DNA of 64,000 bases from contig NZ_JBBEWR010000008.1 in NCBI RefSeq assembly GCF_037646345.1, positions 33,444 through 97,443 of the forward strand, read 5' to 3'. The notes under the pieces are model-generated. The model worked only from the letters and a program-made list of their open reading frames with translations. It ran no database searches and was not told the DNA's origin. The DNA comes from Ascidiimonas aurantiaca. Its GTDB lineage: Bacteria > Bacteroidota > Bacteroidia > Flavobacteriales > Flavobacteriaceae. How positions within the stretch are numbered: position 1 is the first letter of the stretch; each line of letters starts with the position of its first letter. Of the stretch, positions 8,382 to 17,366 are shown piece after piece. The translations under genes were made by a program, and so were the position numbers.

Positions 8382-8741
8382 ATGGCTAAAACACTAGTAC
8401 TCGGTGCTTCTTTAAATCGTGAACGTTATTCAAACCTTATTATAGGCCGTTTACTGCGTTATGGAGAAGAGGTTGTTGCTTTGGGTCTGAAAGAAGGTGA
8501 GGTCGATGGAGTATCCATAGATACTTCCATGGTACCCTATTCTAATGTAGATACCGTAACTTTATATCTAAACCCGTTTCGTCAAAAACAGTATTATGAA
8601 TATATATGTTCTCTGGCACCCCGCAGAGTTATTTTTAATCCTGGAACAGAGAACCCTGAGTTTTATGAGATACTTCAGGAAAATGGCATTACCGTAAGTG
8701 TGGCCTGTAATTTGGTTTTACTTTCTACGAATCAGTATTAA
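8382..8741 (+). CDS. CoA-binding (Rossmann fold) domain protein
   Basis: 119 residues. The N-terminal VLGASLNRERYSNLIIGRL is the glycine-rich Rossmann start of the CoA-binding family (YccU/HcgN-like), with VDTVTLYLNP and RRVIFNPGTENPE as the later conserved strands. These proteins are single-domain and their cellular role is poorly known. The 3' end overlaps that of the convergent symporter gene by 24 bases. Confidence 0.85.
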   Translation: MAKTLVLGASLNRERYSNLIIGRLLRYGEEVVALGLKEGEVDGVSIDTSMVPYSNVDTVTLYLNPFRQKQYYEYICSLAPRRVIFNPGTENPEFYEILQENGITVSVACNLVLLSTNQY

Positions 8742-10175
8742 GCCCGTAAATGTTAATAATCCGTTCAGAATTAATAATTCGTACCCTATTTCATAACCTC
8801 CCAGCCATGTATTGGGAATGTATCCTACGAGGCCGGTTAACGTAGCCGATAGCACGGCCACAAAGGGCACCCATTGGTCCTTAACTGCGTATTTGGTGAA
8901 GATGCCAAAAGAGAATAATCCCAGTAACGGGCCGTAGGTGTAAGAAGCTACAGTGAGGAGTCCGTCAATAACATTTCTCTCAAGCACATAGTTAAAAACA
9001 ATGATAACCACAATAAGTAACACACTCATTCCTATGTGTACTTTTTTACGAAGCGACTTTTGTTTTGAGGGATCTTTGTTTTCAATATCCATAAAATCAA
9101 TACAGTAGGAGGTGGTTAATGAGGTTAGAGCACTGTCGGCACTACTGTAGGCAGCCGCAATGAGGCCCAGAATAAAAACAATGCCTAACCCGGCACCGAG
9201 TTCCTGATTGAGTGCAATTTCAGGAAACATCAGATCGGTTTTCACGCTTCCGTCCAGTTTTGGTATTTCAATACCTGTTTGGTCTGCATAAACAAATAAT
9301 AAGGCGCCCAATACCATAAATACAAAATTTACAACAATGAGGATCACACTTAGAGAGATCATATTTTTTTGAGCGTCTTTTACTGTTCTGCAGGTTAAGT
9401 TTTTCTGCATCATATCCTGGTCAAGCCCGGTCATACAAATAGTAACAAACATACCCCCCAGAAAAGATTTGATAAGATGATTTCTAGAATTAAAATCATC
9501 TGTTACCCATAACTTAGTGTATTTACCAAGTTCTTCATTCATCCAGAAATCTGCCAGAGAGAGGTTTATCTCATTCATGATGATATAAATGGTAACCAAA
9601 ACGGCAGAGAGCATAAAAAGGGTTTGCAGCGTATCAGTCCAGACAATAGTTTTGATCCCTCCTCTAAAGGTATATATCCAGATGAGAAGAATAGAGATTA
9701 TTACCGTAACCGGGAAAGGTACCTGCCAGCTGTTAAACACAAAATATTGTAATACGGTGGCAACCAGGAAGAGCCGGAATGAAGCCCCCAGAACCCGTGA
9801 GATAAAAAAGAAAAAGGCCCCTGTTTTATGGCTTTGGTTGCCAAAACGACTTTGAAGGTACTCGTAAATAGAGGTTACATTAAGCCGGTAATACAGCGGT
9901 AGTAGTATAAATGCTATTACTAGATAGCCTGCAAAATACCCAAAAACTACCTGCATATAACTAAATTGTGAGTCAATTACCCACCCCGGTACCGATATAA
10001 AAGTAACGCCACTTAGCGAGGCTCCTATCATTCCAAAGGCTACCACATACCATGGTGATTGTCTTTTTGCTTTAAAAAAGGCTTCATTCGAATCTTCTTT
10101 ACCGGTTAAAAAGGAGATGAAAATAAGCAAACCAAAGTATGCTGCTATGAGCAGAAGAATATGAACAGGTTGCAT
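8718..10175 (-). CDS. Sodium:solute symporter (SSS family)
   Basis: 485 residues from ATG 10175; a TTG seven codons upstream is a less likely start. Inner-membrane protein with about 13 hydrophobic helices. SSS features include GMIGASLSGVTFISVPGW (helix 2, sodium site region), FRGGIKTIVWTDTLQTL and AAAYSSADSALTSL, the signature Na2-site helix. Substrate cannot be predicted. The gene is divergent from recR, with about 80 bases between their starts. Confidence 0.9.
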   Translation of the reverse strand: MQPVHILLLIAAYFGLLIFISFLTGKEDSNEAFFKAKRQSPWYVVAFGMIGASLSGVTFISVPGWVIDSQFSYMQVVFGYFAGYLVIAFILLPLYYRLNVTSIYEYLQSRFGNQSHKTGAFFFFISRVLGASFRLFLVATVLQYFVFNSWQVPFPVTVIISILLIWIYTFRGGIKTIVWTDTLQTLFMLSAVLVTIYIIMNEINLSLADFWMNEELGKYTKLWVTDDFNSRNHLIKSFLGGMFVTICMTGLDQDMMQKNLTCRTVKDAQKNMISLSVILIVVNFVFMVLGALLFVYADQTGIEIPKLDGSVKTDLMFPEIALNQELGAGLGIVFILGLIAAAYSSADSALTSLTTSYCIDFMDIENKDPSKQKSLRKKVHIGMSVLLIVVIIVFNYVLERNVIDGLLTVASYTYGPLLGLFSFGIFTKYAVKDQWVPFVAVLSATLTGLVGYIPNTWLGGYEIGYELLILNGLLTFTGLILIRRK

Positions 10176-10255
10176 AAAATGAGATTTAGTCTGCAAAATA
10201 CAAACTCTCTTTAAAAAAATGACAGGATACCGCTAAAAACTGTAAATTCGCAACT

Positions 10256-10876
10256 ATGGAATTTTCCTCAAAACTTTTGGAAAAAGCGGTAGATGAAATG
10301 GCGCAGTTGCCGGGTATTGGAAAGCGTACGGCATTGCGTCTGGTACTTCATCTGTTAAGGCAACCAGCCCGGCAAACGGAAAGGCTTACGGAGGCACTTA
10401 GTGTGCTGAGAGCAGAGATACGCTACTGTGAAAACTGTCACAATATCTCAGATATGCATGTGTGTGAAATATGTGCTAATCCTAAAAGAGATGCAACTAC
10501 TGTTTGTGTTGTAGAAGATATAAGAGATGTAATGGCAATTGAAAATACAGCCCAATACAAGGGTCATTATCACGTATTGGGGGGTAAAATATCTCCTATG
10601 GAAGGGGTGGGACCTCATAACCTCACTATTCAAAGTTTGATAGATAAAGTAAAAAATGAGCAGGTTGCAGAAGTTATTTTTGCTCTGAGTTCGACAATGG
10701 AAGGAGATACCACTAATTTTTACATCTTTAAACAATTGGAACCTTATAAGGTTGAAGTTTCTGCACTTGCACGTGGGGTGGCAGTGGGAGATGAGCTTGA
10801 GTTTGCAGATGAGGTCACTCTTGGAAGAAGTATTACCAACCGGATACCATTTGAAAAATCTATTCGTAATTCCTGA
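10256..10876 (+). CDS. recR: Recombination mediator protein RecR
   Basis: 206 residues, the normal length. RecR works with RecO (and RecF) to load RecA on SSB-coated gaps. It has the helix-hairpin-helix LPGIGKRTALRLVLHLL (about 18-35), a four-Cys zinc finger CENC...CEIC (about 57-72) and the TOPRIM start CVVEDIRDVMAIE. It stands alone and no recO gene is near. Confidence 0.96.
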   Translation: MEFSSKLLEKAVDEMAQLPGIGKRTALRLVLHLLRQPARQTERLTEALSVLRAEIRYCENCHNISDMHVCEICANPKRDATTVCVVEDIRDVMAIENTAQYKGHYHVLGGKISPMEGVGPHNLTIQSLIDKVKNEQVAEVIFALSSTMEGDTTNFYIFKQLEPYKVEVSALARGVAVGDELEFADEVTLGRSITNRIPFEKSIRNS

Positions 10877-11030
10877 TCAGAAGCTGATGCAGGGGTTGAA
10901 ATAATGGTAGAACAGGCACAAGTTGTGGGGCTTTTTTTAATTAAAATTTATTACAGAAAATCTAAAGATAAAGTGTTTTTTTAATTAATTTCGCAATCTC
11001 ATAATTGAAAATCATATTCTTATTATAAAT

Positions 11031-12356
11031 ATGGCAAAGTTTGAATTGAAATTACCAAAAATGGGAGAGAGTGTTGCCGAGGCGACTGTTACTTCCTGGC
11101 TCAAGAACATTGGAGATACCATAGAGATGGATGAAGCCGTTTTGGAAATAGCAACAGATAAAGTTGATTCTGAAGTACCCAGTGAAGTAGAAGGGGTTCT
11201 TGTGGAAAAGCTTTTTGAAGTAGATGATGTGGTGAAAGTAGGAGAGGTGCTGGCAATTATTGAAACGGAAGGTGAAGGAGGAGCGACTGAAACCAAAGAA
11301 GAGGCGCCGTTGCAGGAAGCTGCCAGTGCTATAAATTCGGTAGAAGAAACCGTTCAGGTAGCAAAAGAAGTCGCAGCACCGGTTGCGGTTGCAAGCCATG
11401 ATACCTCCGGACGCTTTTATTCTCCTCTGGTAAAAAATATTGCCAAAGAAGAAGGTATTAGTATGTCGGAACTGGAAAGTATTCAGGGTACCGGAAAAGA
11501 AGGAAGAGTTACTAAAAATGATATTTTAGCTTATGTTAAAAACAGGGGAGTAGCACCCGAACCTCATGCGGTTACGGAAGTAACTTCCCCTAAAGCTGTT
11601 TCACAACCTCAATCACCTAAGAAACCGGTTCCTGTTTCTGTTAACAGGGAGGATGAAATTATTGAAATGACCCGTATGGGTAAGCTTATCGCGCACCACA
11701 TGCATGAAAGCGTTCATACATCGGCCCACGTGCAAAGCTTTGTAGAAGCAGATGTTACCAATGTTGTGAAATGGAGAACGGTTAAAAAACGAGAGTTTGA
11801 ACAAAAAGAAGGTGAAAAACTTACTTTTACCCCCATCTTCATGGAAGCAATAGCGAAAGCCCTTCGTGAATTTCCTATGATGAACATTTCAGTAGATGGT
11901 GACCGTATCATAAAGCGTAAAAATATTAATTTGGGTATGGCTGCCGCATTACCAGATGGCAATTTAATTGTGCCGGTAATAAAAAATGCAGACCAGTTAA
12001 ACTTAGTAGGGCTGGCCAAGAAAGTAAATGACCTTGCTAACAGAGCCAGAATGAATCAATTAAAACCCGATGAGATCCAGGGAGGTACTTATACGGTTAC
12101 GAATGTAGGTACTTTTGGAAGTGTTTTTGGAACGCCTATTATTAATCAGCCTCAGGTAGGCATACTCGCATTAGGCGGTATTAGAAAAGTACCGGCCGTT
12201 ATAGAAACTCCCGAAGGCGATTTTATAGGGATACGGCACAAAATGTTCTTATCGCACAGTTATGACCACCGGGTAGTAAATGGTGCTTTGGGCGGAATGT
12301 TTGTCAAAAAAGTAGCAGATTATCTCGAATCCTGGGATATTAACAGAGAGTTGTGA
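11031..12356 (+). CDS. Dihydrolipoamide acyltransferase (E2) of a 2-oxo-acid dehydrogenase complex
   Basis: 441 residues in three domains. A lipoyl domain (1-80) carries the lipoyl Lys44 in EIATDKVDSEV. After an Ala/Glu/Pro linker comes a peripheral-subunit-binding domain (about 130-170: FYSPLVKNIAKEEGI, GTGKEGRVTKNDI), and the catalytic CoA-dependent acyltransferase domain runs from about 210 to the end. The active-site motif reads H413-R-V-V-N417-G where most E2s have HxxxDG. A branched-chain 2-oxo-acid complex is the likeliest partner because of the single lipoyl domain, but no E1 or E3 gene is adjacent, so the substrate is not settled. Confidence 0.9.
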   Translation: MAKFELKLPKMGESVAEATVTSWLKNIGDTIEMDEAVLEIATDKVDSEVPSEVEGVLVEKLFEVDDVVKVGEVLAIIETEGEGGATETKEEAPLQEAASAINSVEETVQVAKEVAAPVAVASHDTSGRFYSPLVKNIAKEEGISMSELESIQGTGKEGRVTKNDILAYVKNRGVAPEPHAVTEVTSPKAVSQPQSPKKPVPVSVNREDEIIEMTRMGKLIAHHMHESVHTSAHVQSFVEADVTNVVKWRTVKKREFEQKEGEKLTFTPIFMEAIAKALREFPMMNISVDGDRIIKRKNINLGMAAALPDGNLIVPVIKNADQLNLVGLAKKVNDLANRARMNQLKPDEIQGGTYTVTNVGTFGSVFGTPIINQPQVGILALGGIRKVPAVIETPEGDFIGIRHKMFLSHSYDHRVVNGALGGMFVKKVADYLESWDINREL

Positions 12357-12374
12357 AAATTTGAGCGTATATAT

Positions 12375-12421
12375 AAAAAAGACATCCCGGTTTAGATTTT
12401 GAAAACCGGGATGTCTTTTTT
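12375..12421. terminator. Long bidirectional terminator between E2 and BLUF genes
   Basis: AAAAAAGACATCCCGGTTT and AAACCGGGATGTCTTTTTT form a 19-bp stem around AGATTTTGA. A-run and T-run flank it on both sides, as needed between convergent genes. Confidence 0.92.
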
Positions 12422-12434
12422 AAGCTAAACTCAA

Positions 12435-12878
12435 TTAAAGTGTCGTATTAAAATTATTGAGCGTACTTTTCATAAACGAACGCAGTAAAACAATTCCGGG
12501 ATGTTTATCGCCTAAGGGAAACTCCTGTTCAAGGGTCTTGGAATCGAAAGATTTGTACCCTGTAATATCCAGTATATTTTCTCTTGTAAGGTATTGAAAG
12601 CCCATACTCCAGTTGATAAACTTTCTCTCTCGTGAAGTGCCGCTGGCTATTTTATAAACCGAATGGTGCCGGAGATCTTTTTTAATACTCTCGAAGAGTG
12701 CTTTTACCTTGTGCTTGTCGCCTTCCAGATATTGAATAAAGCTGCTTTCGTGATGTAATAATACGCCGGTGATATTTAGGTCGTGATTATTTTTTCTGCT
12801 TTTAATAAGTAGTTCCTGCAGCATATGATCATTGAAATCAATGTTTGCTGTACTGATGTAACAAAGGTAGTATATCAT
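12435..12878 (-). CDS. Short stand-alone BLUF blue-light photoreceptor
   Basis: 147 residues, with the BLUF domain over about 1-95 and a short helical tail, and no output domain. The flavin photocycle residues are in place: Tyr7 (CYIS), Asn31 in SRKNN, Gln49 in FIQYLEG, Trp90 and Met92 in INWSMGF. BLUF domains bind FAD and rearrange hydrogen bonds under blue light; short BLUF proteins signal through partner proteins. No EAL/GGDEF or antirepressor gene lies beside it, so the output is unknown. It is transcribed towards the E2 gene across a shared terminator. Confidence 0.92.
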   Translation of the reverse strand: MIYYLCYISTANIDFNDHMLQELLIKSRKNNHDLNITGVLLHHESSFIQYLEGDKHKVKALFESIKKDLRHHSVYKIASGTSRERKFINWSMGFQYLTRENILDITGYKSFDSKTLEQEFPLGDKHPGIVLLRSFMKSTLNNFNTTL

Positions 12879-13209
12879 AATTAATGAAACATAATTAATG
12901 AACTTTAGCCTTGTTGGGGGGTAATCACTAAATCAATTACAAAGTAGTAGGTAAGTATATACAAGTTATACAAAAAAATAGAAAAGGTAATTTTTTTTTA
13001 CATTTTTTTTACAGTAAAGAACTAATAATAAGGTTAAAACAGATTTTTATTCTCATTTTTCCTGGTATAAAACAAAGTATAGCTTTTGGTAAATTAGAGT
13101 TGTGAAGCTTTGTTTTAAAAGCAGCATTATTATTCAATGGCTCTGATCAATATGAACACGTTAATGTCGCAGGAAATGGTATAACATCTTTAACAACGTT
13201 GAGAAAAAA

Positions 13210-13640
13210 ATGCTTTCAGGTAGCGAACTACAAATACCGTATCGTGCTTTATTACCCAAAAACTACGATTTGAAAACAAAATATACGTTGCTGCTATTTT
13301 TATAAAGATCGGGAGAAAAAGGTAGCGATCATGCCCCCCCTTTGCAATTTCTCATGTATATCCTTGCGGACTCTCTACAGAAAGATATGGGAATTTTTAA
13401 AATTGTAAGAAGCACCCCCGACAGATTTGCCACGGCAATTGCTATTTGTGAGGGAGCGTATGCTGCCCTGACGGCAAATATATACAAAACAGCATGGTAG
13501 ATGTTTCACAGGGAAAAGGATCTTGCCGTGCCTGTAGCGCATTCACAAAATATGGCACACTCTTACAGAAGGAGAAGCAGTTATTACTCTTACCATTTAT
13601 AAAAAAGTACTCTGCAACGGTTATACTACTACACTCTAAG
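13210..13640 (+). pseudogene. Decayed esterase / prolyl-oligopeptidase-like hydrolase
   Basis: Frame 1 from 13210 reads SGSELQIPYRALLPKNYD...YTLLLFL, the start of a phospholipase/carboxylesterase-like alpha/beta hydrolase, then a TAA (13303) where the oxyanion histidine of FLHGSGERG should be. It goes on as GSD..., TPDRFATAIAICEGA and NIYKTAW, meets TAG (13498), then MFHREKDLAVPVAHSQN, the region of the catalytic Asp. Near 13568 the homology shifts by one base (VITLTIYKKV), and no terminal histidine region follows. The GxSxGG nucleophile segment is missing between DSLQKD and GIFKIV, so an internal deletion adds to two nonsense codons and a frameshift. The gene is dead; its former substrate is unknown. 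Confidence 0.8.
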
Positions 13641-13822
13641 AGACAAAACTTTTTTAGGGCCCTTAAAAAGAAAATTATTATACCTTACAGATCACTAAAA
13701 CAAGGGTCTTTGAAGAGGTCTCTTGCTAATATTTAAAAGTATTACCATGAAGCCTTTCATTTTCTTACTAGGTTTCTCTCAGCAATGTGTATATTTACAC
13801 CTCTTTTAGAAAAACAGTGACC

Positions 13823-14599
13823 ATGGAATTAAAGCTCACCAGGCCCATTTGCTTTTTCGACCTTGAAACAACAGGTACCGATGTGGCAAAAGACCGTATT
13901 GTAGAGATATCTATTTTGAAACTCTACCCCAATGGTAATAAAGAAAGCAAAACATGGTTAGTTAACCCTGGAGTGTCTATTCCCGAATATGCTACTGCCG
14001 TTCATGGTATTACTAATGAAAAAGTGGCAAATGAACCCACCTTTAAAGATTTGTCGAGACAGGTGTATAACATGATCAAAGACAGTGACCTTGCAGGATA
14101 TAATTCAGATCGTTTTGATATCCCGCTTTTGGCTGAAGAAATGCTGAGAGCTGATATTGATTTTGATATGAAAAATCGGGTATCGGTAGATGTTCAAACC
14201 ATTTTTCATAAAATGGAAAAAAGAACACTTGGTGCAGCTTACCAGTTTTATTGCCAAAAAGACCTGAAAGATGCCCATAGTGCAGAAGCCGATACGATGG
14301 CAACCTATGAAGTACTTAAAGCGCAACTGGAAAGGTATAATGAGTTGGAAAATGATATAAAATTCCTTTCCGATTTTACAAACCGCAAAAATGCTGCAGA
14401 TTTTGCAGGATTTATTGTATATGACAAAGAAGGCAGTGAGGTTTTTTCCTTTGGAAAACATAAAGGGAAAAAAGTAGAGAAAGTGCTGGATGAAGAACCC
14501 GGATACTTTGGCTGGCTAATAAATGCTGATTTTCCTTTGTACACCAAAAAAGTACTGACCGGGATAAAACTTAGAAAACTCAATAATAAACTTTCCTGA
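13823..14599 (+). CDS. DEDDh 3'-5' exonuclease (DNA polymerase III epsilon-like)
   Basis: 258 residues from ATG 13823; twelve upstream in-frame codons lack family similarity. The exonuclease fold covers about 1-170: ExoI CFFDLETTGTD (Asp/Glu metal ligands), ExoII GYNSDRFDIPLL (Asp), and ExoIII with HSAEADTMATYE (the DEDDh His and Asp). A C-terminal extension (about 190-258) with GKHKGKKVEKVLDEEPGYFGWL resembles the small domain often attached to bacterial exonucleases of this class. It may act in repair, RNA turnover or proofreading. It opens a tight same-strand group with the FAH, Hpt and CinA genes. Confidence 0.9.
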   Translation: MELKLTRPICFFDLETTGTDVAKDRIVEISILKLYPNGNKESKTWLVNPGVSIPEYATAVHGITNEKVANEPTFKDLSRQVYNMIKDSDLAGYNSDRFDIPLLAEEMLRADIDFDMKNRVSVDVQTIFHKMEKRTLGAAYQFYCQKDLKDAHSAEADTMATYEVLKAQLERYNELENDIKFLSDFTNRKNAADFAGFIVYDKEGSEVFSFGKHKGKKVEKVLDEEPGYFGWLINADFPLYTKKVLTGIKLRKLNNKLS

Positions 14600-14628
14600 T
14601 ATATTCCAGGTATTTTAAGATAACTTTC

Positions 14629-15240
14629 ATGAAAATTATTTGTGTAGGCCGTAATTATACAGATCATATAAAAGAACTTGCTAATGAAAAACCAAGTGAT
14701 CCTGTACTTTTTTTAAAACCGGATACATCTGTATTACAAAATGATCAGGATTTTTATATTCCAGACTTTTCAAGCGATGTTCATTATGAAGTGGAAGTAC
14801 TGGTAAAAATTACAAGACCCGGAAAACACATAGAAACTAAATTTGCAGGAACCTATTATAATGAAATTGGTTTGGGGATAGATTTTACTGCCAGAGATCT
14901 GCAGAGTAAGTTAAAAGAAAAAGGATTGCCCTGGGAGAAATCAAAAGCATTTGACGGTTCTGCGGTTATTGGCCAATGGTTGCCAAAACAACAATTCACA
15001 GATTTGAATAATATAAGCTTTAGCCTTAAAAAAAACGGGCAGTTGGTCCAGAATGGAAACACACAATTTATGTTGTGGAAAATAGATGAGCTTATCTCAT
15101 ATATCTCACAGTATTTCACATTAAAAACAGGCGATGTCATATTTACCGGAACACCTGCTGGTGTTGGTAAAGTCGTTGTTAATGATTACCTTGAAGGCTT
15201 TTTAGAAGATCATAAACTTTTTGCCCTATATACAAAATAA
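14629..15240 (+). CDS. Fumarylacetoacetate hydrolase (FAH) family protein
   Basis: 203 residues, the short FAHD1-like form. Conserved elements are VGRNYTDHIKE at the start, HYEVEVLVKI (metal-binding Glu pair), GIDFTARDLQ and TGTPAGVGKV. FAH-family members of this size act as acylpyruvases, oxaloacetate decarboxylases or oxaloacetate tautomerases; which activity applies cannot be read from sequence. It lies 29 bases after the exonuclease stop and 2 bases before the Hpt gene, consistent with one operon. Confidence 0.88.
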   Translation: MKIICVGRNYTDHIKELANEKPSDPVLFLKPDTSVLQNDQDFYIPDFSSDVHYEVEVLVKITRPGKHIETKFAGTYYNEIGLGIDFTARDLQSKLKEKGLPWEKSKAFDGSAVIGQWLPKQQFTDLNNISFSLKKNGQLVQNGNTQFMLWKIDELISYISQYFTLKTGDVIFTGTPAGVGKVVVNDYLEGFLEDHKLFALYTK

Positions 15241-15242
15241 CA

Positions 15243-15581
15243 ATGCTTTATAACTTAGATAAACTAACCGAGCTTTCCGGAGGAGATGAAGATTTCATAC
15301 TATCCGTAATAAGTGTGTTTCTGGAAGAAACACCGCAGGATCTGGCAAGTCTTAAAAATGCTGTTCAGGCTGAAACTTTTAGTGACATTTACCAACATGC
15401 TCATAAAATTAAACCTAATGTGGATCTTATGGGTATGGAAGAAGTACGTATTAAAGTCCTGCAAATTGAAACAGAGGGCAAAAACGGAAAAGATATGAAA
15501 GTTATAAATGAGCTTTTCCCCTCCGTAGAAGAATCCATAAACAAGGCTATAGTGCAGTTAAAAGATAACTTCGGGCTTTAA
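15243..15581 (+). CDS. Histidine-containing phosphotransfer (Hpt) domain protein
   Basis: 112 residues forming one four-helix Hpt bundle. The phospho-acceptor is His54 in AHKIKPNVDLMGM, matching the AHxLKGxxxxxG pattern of Hpt proteins; His52 lies beside it. These proteins relay phosphate between hybrid sensor kinases and response regulators. No kinase or response regulator is adjacent, so this is an orphan relay protein. It sits between the FAH and CinA genes with gaps of 2 and 4 bases. Confidence 0.85.
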   Translation: MLYNLDKLTELSGGDEDFILSVISVFLEETPQDLASLKNAVQAETFSDIYQHAHKIKPNVDLMGMEEVRIKVLQIETEGKNGKDMKVINELFPSVEESINKAIVQLKDNFGL

Positions 15582-15585
15582 GATT

Positions 15586-16833
15586 ATGTTTGCTGAGATC
15601 ATTACTGTTGGCGATGAAATTCTCATTGGGCAGATAGTGGACACAAATTCTGCCTTTATTGCAAACCTCTTTAACAAAGCCGGGATTTCCATATATCAAA
15701 TAACCTCAGTTCAGGATGACAGGTCACATATTATTCAGGCACTTGAAGATGCCGAATATAGAGTTGATATCGTTGTGATTACAGGCGGACTGGGGCCTAC
15801 TAAAGATGATGTCACCAAAACGGCCATATGCGAGTATTTTAACGATAAACTGGTGCGTAATGAAGAAGTGTTAAAGCATATTGAATACCTCTTTGAGAAA
15901 TATGTAAATACACCTATTACAGATCAAAACCGGGATCAGGCGCTGGTTCCTTCCAGGGCAGTAGTTCTAAAAAACCGTTTTGGTACCGCCCCCGGTATGT
16001 GGATAGAAAGCGGAAATACCGTTTTTGTTTCATTGCCAGGAGTGCCTTATGAAATGAAAGCACTTATGGAGCATGAAGTAATTCCCCGTTTGCATAAAAA
16101 ATTCCGTACACCATTTATTTATCATAAAACCATATTAACCTACGGACTTGGAGAAAGTGCCATTGCTCAAAAAATTGAGCAATGGGCAGAAGAGCTCCCG
16201 CCGTTTATTAAGCTGGCCTATCTTCCTAACCTGGGAAAAGTGCGTTTACGGCTTACCGCAAAAGGCTTGGATCTAAAAGCACTGGAAAGTGCTGTAAACC
16301 AGCAGGTAAGGGCTCTATATCCATTAATTGGCGACATCATATATGGCTTTGAAGAAGAAGGGGTTTTAGAAGAGATCGTGGGAAAGCTTCTTGCTAAAAA
16401 AGACCTTACACTTTCTACCGCCGAGAGCTGTACCGGAGGGAGTATAGCAGAAGCCATAACTTCCATTCCCGGATCTTCAGCATATTTTGTAGGGAGTGTT
16501 GTATGTTATGCTACACGTGTAAAAACAGAAATATTGGGAGTTCCCAAATCACTTATTGATTCATTTTCGGTAGTGAGTGCCGAAGTGGCAGAAGCTATGG
16601 CCCTGGGGGTGCAGAAACTCTTGAATTCTGATTATGCAATAGCCACTACCGGAAATGCAGGCCCTTCCAAAGGAGATTCAGATGCAGAGGTTGGCACGGT
16701 TTATATAGCCATAGCCGGCCCCAGTGGCGTGTTTTCAGTAAAAACCAAGCTGGGAAATCACCGCGAAAAAGTAATACGTAAAGCAGTGCATAAATCTTTG
16801 GAATTACTACAAAAAGAAATTTTAAAAAATTGA
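15586..16833 (+). CDS. cinA: CinA family protein (nicotinamide-nucleotide amidohydrolase / competence-damage)
   Basis: 415 residues. The N-terminal domain (about 1-170) is MoaB/MogA-like: IITVGDEILIGQIVDTNS, TGGLGPTKDDVT. The C-terminal domain (about 255-415) is the PncC-type amidase: TAESCTGGSIAEAITSIPGSS, TGNAGPSKGDSDAEVGTVYIAIAG. CinA proteins deamidate nicotinamide mononucleotide in NAD recycling, and the N-domain of some has ADP-ribose pyrophosphatase activity. Last gene of the exonuclease-FAH-Hpt group. Confidence 0.92.
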   Translation: MFAEIITVGDEILIGQIVDTNSAFIANLFNKAGISIYQITSVQDDRSHIIQALEDAEYRVDIVVITGGLGPTKDDVTKTAICEYFNDKLVRNEEVLKHIEYLFEKYVNTPITDQNRDQALVPSRAVVLKNRFGTAPGMWIESGNTVFVSLPGVPYEMKALMEHEVIPRLHKKFRTPFIYHKTILTYGLGESAIAQKIEQWAEELPPFIKLAYLPNLGKVRLRLTAKGLDLKALESAVNQQVRALYPLIGDIIYGFEEEGVLEEIVGKLLAKKDLTLSTAESCTGGSIAEAITSIPGSSAYFVGSVVCYATRVKTEILGVPKSLIDSFSVVSAEVAEAMALGVQKLLNSDYAIATTGNAGPSKGDSDAEVGTVYIAIAGPSGVFSVKTKLGNHREKVIRKAVHKSLELLQKEILKN

Positions 16834-16842
16834 GAATTCTTT

Positions 16843-16874
16843 TTTGTCAGTCAGGTAAAAATTTCGTTAATTTG
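16843..16874 (+). promoter_or_regulatory. Promoter of the rpmB-rpmG-DUF4295 operon
   Basis: TTTG at 16843-16846 and TTAATTTG at 16867-16874 are separated by 20 bases, close to the Bacteroidota -33/-7 consensus, 36 bases before the L28 start. Confidence 0.55.
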
Positions 16875-16909
16875 CACCCTGTTTTGAAATAACAAAAAAA
16901 TCAAAAGCA

Positions 16910-17146
16910 ATGTCTAGAGTTTGTGAGCTTACCGGAAAGAAGGCAATGGTGGGAAATAACGTTTCTCATGCTATGAATAAGACCAAGAGAAAATTCCATG
17001 CAAATCTCACCAAAAAGCGTTTTTATATTCCGGAAGAAGATCGTTGGGTAACTTTAAAAGTTTCCACTTCGGCAATAAAAACTATAAACAAGAAAGGAAT
17101 AGCTGCTGTACTCAAAGAGGCTAAGGAAAAAGGTTACATTAAATAA
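16910..17146 (+). CDS. rpmB: 50S ribosomal protein L28
   Basis: 78 residues, typical length. MSRVCELTGKKAMVGNNVSHAMNKTKRKF is the canonical L28 N-terminus. Only one cysteine (Cys5) is present, so this is the form without a zinc ribbon. First gene of a compact operon with L33 and the DUF4295 protein, an arrangement common in Bacteroidota. Confidence 0.98.
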   Translation: MSRVCELTGKKAMVGNNVSHAMNKTKRKFHANLTKKRFYIPEEDRWVTLKVSTSAIKTINKKGIAAVLKEAKEKGYIK

Positions 17147-17174
17147 TATCCGGTAATCCGAAAATTTAGGCAAA

Positions 17175-17357
17175 ATGGCAAAAAAAGGGAATAGAATACA
17201 GGTAATTTTGGAGTGTACGGAACACAAAGATTCGGGTATGCCTGGGACGTCACGTTACATCACTACCAAAAATAAAAAAAATACACCCGATAGGCTTGAG
17301 ATCAAAAAATTCAATCCTATTTTGAAAAAAATGACTGTTCATAAGGAAATTAAATAA
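17175..17357 (+). CDS. rpmG: 50S ribosomal protein L33
   Basis: 60 residues with ILECTEHKDSG and TSRYITTKNKKNTPDRLEIKKFNP, the L33 signature. A lone cysteine (Cys14) and no CxxC pairs mark the zinc-independent form. It lies 28 bases after L28. Confidence 0.98.
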   Translation: MAKKGNRIQVILECTEHKDSGMPGTSRYITTKNKKNTPDRLEIKKFNPILKKMTVHKEIK

Positions 17358-17366
17358 TATTGAGTC

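Noticed and set aside
13494..13736. Open frame of 80 codons on the plus strand
   Set aside because: It runs out of frame across the decayed esterase; the recognisable hydrolase residues lie in other frames.
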